Of a stretch of DNA of 8,580 nucleotides, positions 1 to 6,379 are shown in pieces (within the stretch, counting starts at the first letter, position 1; every line of letters starts with the position of its first letter). Both the position numbers and the translations under genes were made by a program. The notes beneath the pieces are model-generated. The model was not told where the DNA came from and searched no databases. It worked only from the letters and a program-made list of their open reading frames with translations. Source of the stretch: Spirochaetaceae bacterium (GTDB taxonomy: Bacteria > Spirochaetota > Spirochaetia > Treponematales > Breznakiellaceae); NCBI GenBank assembly GCA_031258625.1, contig JAIRMO010000016.1:1-8580 (forward strand), written 5' to 3'.

Positions 1-35
1 GACGCCCGGTCCCTTCCCCATGACCCCCCGACAAC

Positions 36-43
36 AGGGGAGG
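36..43 (+). promoter_or_regulatory. ribosome binding site supporting a GTG start at 55
   Basis: AGGGGAGG lies 11 nt before the GTG at 55 and 17 nt before the ATG at 61, so spacing favours the GTG. A possible upstream gene ends at the TGA at 21-23 in another frame, which would leave a short gap containing this site. Caution: the acidic protein's own frame stays open back to base 1, so this motif could instead be coding sequence of a longer protein that starts outside the window. Confidence 0.5.
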
Positions 44-54
44 TTTTTACCGAA

Positions 55-1815
55 GTGTCCATGGGTGATTTCCCCAATAAGATCCCCGATGATTTGAATG
101 AATCCGGGCCCTTCGGGGAGGTAAAGACCGGCCTCACGGCCGGCCCCGTAGAGGAGACGGGGGACGGGGGGCCTTCCCGCTCCCCGGGGAAAGAGGGATA
201 CCAGCCCTCCCCGGTTAACGCGGCGGAAGAAAAAAAATCCCCTGAATTGGATTTATCCACCCAGCTTCTCATGAAGATCGCCGAGGAACTCTCCTCGATC
301 AAGACGGAAATATTCAGCCTTAAACAGGAGCTTTCAGGGATTCGGCTCGCCTCCCCAGAGAAAAAAGAAAAAAATGCCGGCGGCCTTTTCGGCGGAGGGT
401 ATGATGAAAAAATCGCCCTTACCGGGGATGAACTCAACAATATTCTGAATACCGCGAATTTTATCGAAGAAGCGGGTACGGACGTTACCGAAAATACGGC
501 GGAGGAGCTTCCCCCGGAGGATGAAACGGAGCCCGTAGAATTTCCGGAGGAATTTACGGGGCCGCCGCCGGAAGAATTTCCGGAAACCACGGGTCCACTA
601 GGTGAAATTGATACGGAGGAAGATTTTTCCGATACCATATCCTTTGAAGATACGATGGATCTTCCCCCGGAAAACCAGACGGATCTTTCCGCGCCCGAGG
701 CGTTCCCCGAAGAAACCGATACCCAGCCGCTCGAAGAAGAAACCCCTTATGCCCCCGAGGCGCTCCCCGAAGAGACCGGCACCCAGCCGCTCGAGGAAGA
801 AGCCCCTTATGCCCCCGAGGCGCTCCCCGAAGAGACCGATACCCAACCGATCGAGGAAGAAATCTTGGATGAGGGGGATATCCAACCCTTCGATTTCAAT
901 TTGGAAGAATCGGACCTCAATTCCCCATTTTTTGAGGAAGCCGTGGAACAACCGGATGTTTTGGAACCGGAAGATGACTTCATAAATATAGATACGGATA
1001 TAGACATTTCTGATGAGCCAATCTCCACCCCCCTGGGATTTGATTACACCCCCGATGAACTCCCCATACCGGAGGATTCTCCGGAACTCCAGATGCTTCA
1101 GGAAGAAGGGGTAACGCCCATGACCGAAGCGCCGAGTGACACCAGTTATCTGGATGAGGATCTTCCAACGGCGGACAATTTTGATGAGGAGGCCCTTGAT
1201 CTATCCAACGCGGTCATTGAGGAACCGGATCTTTCGGGGGATGTGGTGGAAAATCCCATTCAGGAACCGTCTCCGGAATCAATCTCCATTGACTTTGATC
1301 CGGAAGAACCTTTGGAACTTCCCGAGGAGAATACCGCTGAGTTTTTGGAGCTGGATAGTCTGGAGGAAATATCCATAGATATCGGGGAAGATTTTGGCTC
1401 CCAGGAAATATCCCTGGATACGGAAGAATTTCAGGAAGCGGTTGAACCGGGTTTCCCGGACACCGGGGATGAAACAACCGAAGCCTCCCCGGAGGAAGAA
1501 GATTTTGCCCAGGTCGTCCCCGAAGGTTTTGTGGTGGAGGCCGACGACACCCAGATACCCTTTGACAACGCCCTGGCCCTTCCGGAAGCCGTTCCGGAAG
1601 AATCCGTTTTTATTCCCGGTGAAGGCGAATATCTTGAAGAGGAGATGCCGGCGCAGCCGAATATTCCTGATAATCTCAAAGAGGAGTTAAAAGTTGTCCT
1701 TTCCTATATGGATCAACTTCTGGAATCCCTGCCGGAAGAAAAAATTGAGGAATTCGCCCGATCGGAATATTATAATTCCTATAAAAAACTTTTTGAGGAA
1801 CTGGGTTTAGTTTAA
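55..1815 (+). CDS. large acidic low-complexity protein with coiled-coil N-terminal region and internal 20-residue repeats
   Basis: The product has 586 residues and no assignable function. Residues 1-60 are Gly/Pro/Ser-rich. Residues 64-97 form a heptad-like helical segment (STQLLMKIAEELSSIKTEI and onward) that may be a short coiled coil. Residues 117-138 contain the segment ALTGDELNNILNTANF, which I recall from other Treponema proteins but cannot verify. Residues 120-541 are dominated by Glu, Asp, Pro, Thr and Ser, with no Lys, Arg or His. Residues 213-272 are three tandem 20-residue repeats. The last 45 residues return to a Lys-containing, amphipathic helical segment (LKEELKVVLSYMDQLLESL, then EEKIEEFARSEYYNSYKKLF). 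There is no signal peptide or membrane segment, and I see no Cys, Trp or His in the whole protein, so it is probably cytoplasmic and largely disordered in the middle. The GTG start is chosen for its ribosome site; the frame is open to the window edge, so a longer N-terminus is possible. The TAA stop overlaps the next start by 1 nt, and the gene is probably co-transcribed with the Maf-like genes downstream. It may be a scaffold or adaptor, but that is a guess. Confidence 0.85.
   Translation: MSMGDFPNKIPDDLNESGPFGEVKTGLTAGPVEETGDGGPSRSPGKEGYQPSPVNAAEEKKSPELDLSTQLLMKIAEELSSIKTEIFSLKQELSGIRLASPEKKEKNAGGLFGGGYDEKIALTGDELNNILNTANFIEEAGTDVTENTAEELPPEDETEPVEFPEEFTGPPPEEFPETTGPLGEIDTEEDFSDTISFEDTMDLPPENQTDLSAPEAFPEETDTQPLEEETPYAPEALPEETGTQPLEEEAPYAPEALPEETDTQPIEEEILDEGDIQPFDFNLEESDLNSPFFEEAVEQPDVLEPEDDFINIDTDIDISDEPISTPLGFDYTPDELPIPEDSPELQMLQEEGVTPMTEAPSDTSYLDEDLPTADNFDEEALDLSNAVIEEPDLSGDVVENPIQEPSPESISIDFDPEEPLELPEENTAEFLELDSLEEISIDIGEDFGSQEISLDTEEFQEAVEPGFPDTGDETTEASPEEEDFAQVVPEGFVVEADDTQIPFDNALALPEAVPEESVFIPGEGEYLEEEMPAQPNIPDNLKEELKVVLSYMDQLLESLPEEKIEEFARSEYYNSYKKLFEELGLV
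691..870 (+). repeat. three tandem copies of a 60-bp in-frame repeat
   Basis: The copies are 691-750, 751-810 and 811-870. Each encodes 20 residues of the form APEA(L/F)PEET(D/G)TQP(L/I)EEE followed by three less conserved positions. Copies 1 and 2 are very close; copy 3 diverges in its last third. The unit is a multiple of three, so gain or loss of a copy keeps the reading frame. This is typical of slippage or recombination in low-complexity coding DNA. Confidence 0.93.
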
Positions 1816-2153
1816 TGGGGCTTTTAAGTAAAGCTGCTTCCTGGGGTATTGAACAAATAAAAAAAGAACTTATTCAATACCATACGGTGGAGGGATCTCT
1901 TGCGGGTATAATTTTTGAGGCGCCGGAAGTTTTGGAACAGCCGGGGGGTCGGGATCCGGCGGCGGCTATAACCGCTTCCTTTGCCGTTACCCTGTCCCTT
2001 CCCGCGTTTCGTTGTCTTATGTTGTTACCCTCCTCCGTTGATACGGAACTGGCCGCCCATAGAATTTCAAGAACCCTCAAAAGAGAGGCCCTTTGTACCT
2101 TTGAGTCGGAAAACCCCGGGGAGGTTTTGGAACGTCTTCGGCCCTATCTGTAA
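1815..2153 (+). CDS. uncharacterised 112-residue protein, between the acidic protein and the Maf-like pair
   Basis: I do not recognise this protein. It starts with an amphipathic helix (residues 1-22, SKAASWGIEQIKKELIQYH), followed by what reads as alternating strands and helices. The central part is hydrophobic and Ala-rich (ITASFAVTLSLPAFRCLMLL, about residues 52-71), and the C-terminal half contains SSVDTELAAHRISRTLKREA and ends GEVLERLRPYL. The hydrophobic stretch could be buried beta structure as easily as a membrane segment, since it is broken by Pro and Arg. There is no signal peptide. The ATG overlaps the preceding TAA by 1 nt (TAATG), with only a weak GAGG 16 nt upstream, which suggests translational coupling. 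The next start lies 4 nt after its stop. The packing argues for a real gene that works with the flanking genes. It could be a small accessory subunit of the proposed glycosylation module, but nothing in its sequence proves that. Confidence 0.8.
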   Translation: MGLLSKAASWGIEQIKKELIQYHTVEGSLAGIIFEAPEVLEQPGGRDPAAAITASFAVTLSLPAFRCLMLLPSSVDTELAAHRISRTLKREALCTFESENPGEVLERLRPYL

Positions 2154-2157
2154 CTCT

Positions 2158-3660
2158 ATGAAAGAACGGCTGGTCCCTACCGGAAGCGGGGTACCCACGG
2201 TATACGCCGGGGAACAGGCGTTACATTCCCGGTACAACCCCCGGGGGGAAGCGGAGAAATACATTGACGCCCTGAACTTACGAGAAAACATCCGGTTTTT
2301 TATTCTTATTGAGCCGGGGATGGGGTATATGGTTCCGGTACTACGGAAAAACAACCCCCAGGCCCGGATTATCGCGTTGCATATTTCGGATTTTTTTATA
2401 ACCCCCGGAACCGGCGGAGATCAAACCCCGGACGCGGTTTGGAGTCCCGGCAGTGTAGTACCGGTCCAGCGGTTTTTGGAGGAGCAGATCCCCGATACGG
2501 AGGCCCGGTTTATCGGTCTTATCGAATGGCGGCCTTCCCTGGCCGTTTACGGAGAAGGCTACCTCAGGCTCCTTTCCGAGGCCGCGGAATTTATCAAACG
2601 GGTCGATGCCAATACCAGAACCGTCAAGAATTTTGGCCGGAGATGGTTTAAAAACGTATTTAAAAACCTTACGATCCTCCGGCGGGTTTTAGAGCCGGGC
2701 CCGTTTTTGAGCCCCGTGATCATCACCGGGGCGGGGCCCAGCCTGGAAGAAACCATCCCCCTGCTCCGGGAATGGGAAAAAAAGGAATCCCTGGGGATCC
2801 TGGCGGCGGCTTCCTCAGCGGAGGCCCTGACCGCCGGGGGGATTCTGCCGGATCTCATCATAAGTACCGACGGGGGCGGATGGGCTCCGGTTCACCTCCG
2901 GGGGGTTTTAAGGGGAAAGCCCCCTGCCCTGGCCGCAACCCTGAACGCCGCCCTCCCCTCCCAATGCGGGGATCTGCCCATCCTGGTATTAAGCGACGGC
3001 AGCGTATGGCAAAGCCTGCTCCTCAAAAGCATGGCCGTCCCTTTTATCCCCCTGCCCTCCCGGGGTACGGTAACCGCTTCCGCCGTGGATCTTGCCCTGG
3101 TCCTTACCCGGGGAGAGATCTTTATTGCCGGAACGGATCTTTCCCACCGGGATCTCCGCACCCATGCCCGGCCCTACAGCTTTAACCGGCTTCTGGAGTT
3201 AGGGGCATCCCGGTTTCACCCCCTGTATTCGGAAACCTTCGTCCGGGCGGGGGCCATCGCCGCTTCGGGAAGCCACGGGATCTATGCCGCCTGGTTCAGC
3301 CGGCAATTGGGGGCGTACCCAAGCCGTGTCCATACCCTGGGAAACAACAACCCGGTTTTTAATTCCCTGGGAAGCGGGAAAAGCTCAAGCCTTCCCTTTC
3401 CGGGGGCGCCGGGGGCGCCGGGGACGCCCAGGGGACGGTTCCTTTCCGGGGGGAAGATAACCCGGCCCTCCTTTCCCGCGGAACACGCCCTGAAAGCCCT
3501 CTTAGGGGCCCTGGGGGATCCCCGTTTTTTCCCGGTCATTTCCGGGGAATTATCCCCCCTTCTCCTCGGGGAGGGGGAAGACCCCTCCCCCCGAGGGCTC
3601 GAACAGGTCATCCGGTCCCTGACGGAACCTTATTTTCCGGGGAGGTCCCGGAATGGATAA
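2158..3660 (+). CDS. Maf-like / DUF115 (MptE-like) protein, first of a tandem pair
   Basis: The product has 500 residues. The DUF115 (MAF_flag10, PF01973-type) core is recognisable. GAGPSL is at residues 191-196, then a helix-strand unit reaches AEALTAGGILPDLIISTDGG at about 221-240, and IFIAGTDLSH is at 321-330. Ahead of it, NFGRRWFKNVFKNL (158-171) matches the equivalent segment of the next gene, and ALHSRYNPRGEAEKYI (21-36) resembles the start of Maf proteins. In Campylobacter, Helicobacter and Magnetospirillum, Maf proteins act in the cytoplasm in flagellin glycosylation, probably transferring nonulosonic acids. The same fold in archaea is a pterin pyrophosphokinase, which is less likely here. 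The ATG at 2158 is chosen because it follows the preceding stop by 4 nt and begins the recognisable domain. It has no good ribosome site, so reinitiation is likely. The frame is open further upstream, but that stretch overlaps the previous gene and does not read like protein. A Gly-Ala-Pro run lies at 416-424. The exact substrate is unknown. Confidence 0.87.
   Translation: MKERLVPTGSGVPTVYAGEQALHSRYNPRGEAEKYIDALNLRENIRFFILIEPGMGYMVPVLRKNNPQARIIALHISDFFITPGTGGDQTPDAVWSPGSVVPVQRFLEEQIPDTEARFIGLIEWRPSLAVYGEGYLRLLSEAAEFIKRVDANTRTVKNFGRRWFKNVFKNLTILRRVLEPGPFLSPVIITGAGPSLEETIPLLREWEKKESLGILAAASSAEALTAGGILPDLIISTDGGGWAPVHLRGVLRGKPPALAATLNAALPSQCGDLPILVLSDGSVWQSLLLKSMAVPFIPLPSRGTVTASAVDLALVLTRGEIFIAGTDLSHRDLRTHARPYSFNRLLELGASRFHPLYSETFVRAGAIAASGSHGIYAAWFSRQLGAYPSRVHTLGNNNPVFNSLGSGKSSSLPFPGAPGAPGTPRGRFLSGGKITRPSFPAEHALKALLGALGDPRFFPVISGELSPLLLGEGEDPSPRGLEQVIRSLTEPYFPGRSRNG
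3402..3428 (+). repeat. 9-bp tandem repeat, three units, inside the first Maf-like gene
   Basis: GGGGGCGCC at 3402-3410 is repeated exactly at 3411-3419 and with one change at 3420-3428. It encodes a Gly-Ala-Pro-Gly-Ala-Pro-Gly-Thr-Pro run in a region with no recognisable domain, probably a flexible linker. Confidence 0.85.
3639..3646 (+). promoter_or_regulatory. ribosome binding site of the second Maf-like gene
   Basis: GGGGAGGT ends 6 nt before the ATG at 3653. It lies inside the last codons of the preceding gene and fixes the start of the overlapping gene. Confidence 0.85.
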
Positions 3661-5320
3661 ACAATACCTTTTCGAGCGGAACCTCCTGGCCCTTTCCGTA
3701 TCGGATCCGGAACTTTGTTCCCGGCTTACGGCGGCTGAAACAACCCGGGGACGGTATAAATTCCTCACCGCCCGTTCCGGCGACCAGATCCCCGCCTTGA
3801 TCGAGCCCAACGGCGCGGCCCATCCCCTCCATTCCCTGGTGGATCCCCAAAAAGAAGGACGGCGGTTGGTTGCTACGGTAACCGACGAGGGGTTCCTGGT
3901 TTTTTTCGGCCTTGGAGGGGGGTATCATATACAGGCGGCCCTGGAGCGGGAGGATATATACCGGATTTTGGTGGTGGATTATGACTTGAATGGAATCGCG
4001 GAACTGTTAAGTTCCCAAGAATACATCCATATTTTTAACGATCCCCGGTTCCGCTTATTGGCGGACATTTCCCCGGCGGCTCTGGAAGCGTATATCCCCC
4101 AGGTTTACCAGCCGGTCTTACACGGGGGCATCCGGGTACTCCCGCTGCGGACCAGGACCGGGTTTGATCAGGCCCGGTTCAATGAGGCCGGCAACGCCTT
4201 TGCCCGGGCCATTGAACGGGTAAAGGAAGATTATTCGGTGCAGGCCTATTTTGGAAAACGGTGGTTTTCAAATATTATCCGAAACCTCTTCCGGGCGGAA
4301 AGGGATGTTCCCCCCATCCCGCCGATCCGCCGCGCGGCGGTCAGCGCCGCCGGGCCTTCCTTGGACAGGCAGCTCCCGGAACTTATCCGGCGGCGGGATT
4401 CTTGTTACCTGATAGCCACCGACACCTCCCTCCCGAGCCTCCTCGCCGCGGGGGTGGAACCTGACGCGGTGATCTCCATAGACTGTCAGCATATCAGCTA
4501 TTTTCATTTTATGGGGGGACTCCCCGATCATATTCCCCTGTTCCTGGATCTGGCAAGCCCTCCGGCGGTGGCCTCCTGTTCTAAAAACCTCCGCTTTTTT
4601 TTGAGCGGCCACCCCCTCGCCCGGTATATTTCCCGGTTTTGGCGTTCCTTTCCCGGGGTAGACACCTCCGGGGGTAATGTTACCTATGCGGCCCTATCCC
4701 TGGCGGATACCCTGGGAGCCCAACAGATAGAGCTCTACGGGGCTGATTTTTCTTATCCCCGGGGAATTACCTATGCCCGGGGAACCTATATTTATCCCTA
4801 TCTTGACAAAAAACAGAGCCGTTTTACCCCAACGGAATCCCTTTTTTCGGATTTTCTCTACCGCAGCCCTTCCCTTACCCGGACGGGCGCCGGGGACTCC
4901 TGGTATTACGAAACAAAAATCATGACGCGCTACCGGGAAGGGTTGGAAGAAAAGGCCCGCGCCCTGGGTACGGTACGGGCGATCCCCGGCATGGGGCCTC
5001 CCCTGGACGTGGAAAAAAAAGCCGGCGCCCCTCCCCCCGCTAGGGGCCTCTTCCATCTTTTTTCCGCCGGTCCCTTGACTATGAGCGCCGGGGATTTTCT
5101 TTGGGAGTACCAAAAAAAGATACGTTCCCTTCCGCCCGTCCGGGAAGGGATCCCCCAATTCCTGGAAAAGCTCAAGGAAGACGAGCGGCTGATCCTGGCC
5201 ACCCTGCTCCCTACCGGAGCGGCCCTCAAACGCCGTTACCCGGCGCTGAGGGGAGAAGCGGTTCTGGAAGAAGTCCGGGACTTCTGTTTAGCGGAGATAA
5301 GCCGGATCTTACCCCCATAG
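3653..5320 (+). CDS. Maf-like / DUF115 (MptE-like) motility accessory protein, second of a tandem pair
   Basis: The product has 555 residues and is the more typical Maf of the two. An N-terminal region (1-190) opens with a helix (YLFERNLLALSVSDPELCSRL), has Gly-rich FGLGGGYHIQAAL at 85-97 and continues with alpha/beta elements. FGKRWFSNIIRNLFRAERD (200-218) leads into the DUF115 core. In the core, AAGPSLD is at 232-238, LLAAGVEPDAVISIDCQHIS at 263-282, SGGNVTYAALSLADTLG at 339-355 and IELYGADFSYPRG at 359-371. A helical C-terminal region follows (about 470-555). Maf proteins modify flagellin with sugars in several bacteria, and Treponema flagellins are known to be glycosylated, so a flagellin glycosyltransferase role is the leading inference. 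The start overlaps the preceding gene by 8 nt and has a strong ribosome site. The two Maf-like proteins share motif order but little other obvious identity, so they are old paralogues rather than a recent duplication. The acceptor, the donor sugar and activity are not shown by the sequence. Confidence 0.9.
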   Translation: MDKQYLFERNLLALSVSDPELCSRLTAAETTRGRYKFLTARSGDQIPALIEPNGAAHPLHSLVDPQKEGRRLVATVTDEGFLVFFGLGGGYHIQAALEREDIYRILVVDYDLNGIAELLSSQEYIHIFNDPRFRLLADISPAALEAYIPQVYQPVLHGGIRVLPLRTRTGFDQARFNEAGNAFARAIERVKEDYSVQAYFGKRWFSNIIRNLFRAERDVPPIPPIRRAAVSAAGPSLDRQLPELIRRRDSCYLIATDTSLPSLLAAGVEPDAVISIDCQHISYFHFMGGLPDHIPLFLDLASPPAVASCSKNLRFFLSGHPLARYISRFWRSFPGVDTSGGNVTYAALSLADTLGAQQIELYGADFSYPRGITYARGTYIYPYLDKKQSRFTPTESLFSDFLYRSPSLTRTGAGDSWYYETKIMTRYREGLEEKARALGTVRAIPGMGPPLDVEKKAGAPPPARGLFHLFSAGPLTMSAGDFLWEYQKKIRSLPPVREGIPQFLEKLKEDERLILATLLPTGAALKRRYPALRGEAVLEEVRDFCLAEISRILPP

Positions 5321-5341
5321 GGGGTTTCAGGCCCCTGGGGC
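5312..5341 (+). terminator. GC-rich hairpins at the end of the Maf-like operon, possible weak terminator
   Basis: CCCCC-ATA-GGGGG (5312-5324) straddles the stop codon and is followed by only three T's. A second palindrome, GCCCCTGGGGC, lies at 5331-5341. The position fits a transcript end, but the short stem and missing long U tract make an intrinsic terminator uncertain. The repeats just downstream may be the real stop. Confidence 0.35.
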
Positions 5342-5365
5342 GGGGGGTCATAGGAAAATCCCGCT

Positions 5366-5541
5366 CCCCCGTTCGCCCGCCAGCGGTAGTCGAAGGCGGG
5401 AGCCGCGCGTTCCTATGGGGCCGCCCTTCAGGGACATAAAGCCCACTGGCGGGCCCCCGTTCGCCCGCCAGCGGTAGTCGAAGGCGGGAGCCGCGCGTTC
5501 CTATGGGGCCGCCCTCCAGGGGCATAAAGCCCGCTGGCGGG
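5366..5541. repeat. two tandem copies of an 88-bp structured intergenic repeat
   Basis: Copy 1 is 5366-5453 and copy 2 is 5454-5541, directly adjacent. They differ at three positions (5428/5516, 5434/5522, 5445/5533), giving 85 of 88 identical. Each copy carries CCCGCCAGCGG near its left end and its reverse complement at its right end (5464-5474 with 5531-5541 perfect; 5376-5386 with 5443-5453 one mismatch). A smaller CCCGCC/GGCGGG pair lies inside. The repeats occupy most of the 223-bp gap between the convergent genes ending at 5320 and 5544. I see no convincing coding sequence here. It is probably a dispersed genomic repeat that also folds in RNA from either strand, and it may act in termination or mRNA 3' protection. 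That role is inferred. Confidence 0.92.
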
Positions 5542-5543
5542 GG

Positions 5544-6377
5544 TCATTCCTTGATTCCCGTCATAGCGATACCCTGGGTGATCTGCCGTTCAAAGATAAG
5601 GAAGATGATGATCGCCGGGATTGACGCCACCATGTTGCTGGTGATGGGAATAACCCGGTCGGAGGCGTAGGTAAGCTCAAAGGTGGGGAGTCCCACCGGC
5701 AGGGTAAACATCCGATCGCTCATGGCGCAGAGGAGGGGCCACAGGTAATTGTTCCAGGAACCGATGAAGGACAGGATACAGTTGGTAGCCAGGACCGTCC
5801 GGGAAAGGGGTATAATGATCCGGGAAAAAATGACCACATGCTTTGCCCCGTCGATCTGGGCCACCTCGATCAGTTCCTTGGGGATGGCCTTGAAAAAACT
5901 CACCATAATAATAAGTCCCATAGAACCGGCGATCCCCGGCAGGATCATCCCCGGATAGGTGTCGATCATATAGAGGCCGTTTGTGGTGATAAAAAGGGGT
6001 ACGATGGTGGCCTCTCCGGGAACCATAAGACCCATAAGAAAATAGAAAAAGATGTTCCGCTTGCCCCAAAATTCCATTTGGGCCAAGGGATACGCCGCTA
6101 GGGCGGAAACCGCCAAACCCAGACCGGTGCTCAGGATGGCGATGAGGAAGCTGTTAAAGGTCCACATAGGCACACTGCTTTTCCCGAGAATATAGGCATA
6201 ATTCGCCAGGGTATAGGGAGGCTTAAACCAGTCGATGAAATGCTTGGAGGAGGCGCTTTCGGGCTTTAGGGACGCAAAAAGACCGAACACCAGGGGAAAC
6301 AAAAAGATCACCGCAATGATTATGGAAAGAAGGGCCAGGATGATGTTTCCGGCGCTGTATTTACGGTATAGTTTCAT
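5544..6377 (-). CDS. carbohydrate ABC transporter permease, MalG/UgpE-like (CUT1 family)
   Basis: This 277-residue protein is one of two inner-membrane subunits of a binding-protein-dependent sugar importer. Six hydrophobic segments can be seen at about 11-34, 72-98, 107-130, 138-160, 190-216 and 243-264. The EAA loop that docks on the ATPase is at 168-190 (ELIEVAQIDGAKHVVIFSRI then PL). It is followed by SFIGSWNNYLWPL (203-215), a signature of this permease family. The C-terminus ends in QITQGIAMTGIKE, also typical (compare RYFVQGLTAGAVKG-type ends). Length is normal for the family. The start is fixed by a strong ribosome site, and the gene lies 2 nt after the stop of the partner permease, so the two are translationally coupled. 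The sugar cannot be named; glycerol-phosphate, maltose and oligosaccharide systems all share this pattern. Confidence 0.95.
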   Translation of the reverse strand: MKLYRKYSAGNIILALLSIIIAVIFLFPLVFGLFASLKPESASSKHFIDWFKPPYTLANYAYILGKSSVPMWTFNSFLIAILSTGLGLAVSALAAYPLAQMEFWGKRNIFFYFLMGLMVPGEATIVPLFITTNGLYMIDTYPGMILPGIAGSMGLIIMVSFFKAIPKELIEVAQIDGAKHVVIFSRIIIPLSRTVLATNCILSFIGSWNNYLWPLLCAMSDRMFTLPVGLPTFELTYASDRVIPITSNMVASIPAIIIFLIFERQITQGIAMTGIKE

Positions 6378-6379
6378 AA

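Noticed and set aside
598..951. Antisense open frame with Gly/Phe/Leu-rich repeats opposite the 60-bp repeats
   Set aside because: A mirror of the repeat in the acidic gene, with no independent coding signal.
602..985. Open frame overlapping the acidic gene on the same strand, giving a very basic Pro/Arg/Lys-rich protein
   Set aside because: It is a shifted reading of the Glu/Pro-rich repeat codons and has no ribosome site; its length comes from codon composition.
1981..2157. Upstream extension of the first Maf-like gene
   Set aside because: The frame is open but lies fully within the 112-residue gene, and its translation is Pro/Cys-rich with no resemblance to Maf N-termini. A frameshift fusion of the two genes was considered and dropped because both ends look natural.
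4694..5158. 154-residue antisense open frame inside the second Maf-like gene
   Set aside because: GC-rich shadow frame opposite a well-supported gene.
5226..5525. Open frame on the minus strand running through the 88-bp repeats
   Set aside because: The duplicated peptide simply follows the DNA repeat, there is no good start signal, and it overlaps the end of the second Maf-like gene.
5321..5543. CRISPR-like array
   Set aside because: Only two adjacent 88-bp units with no distinct spacers and no cas gene nearby.
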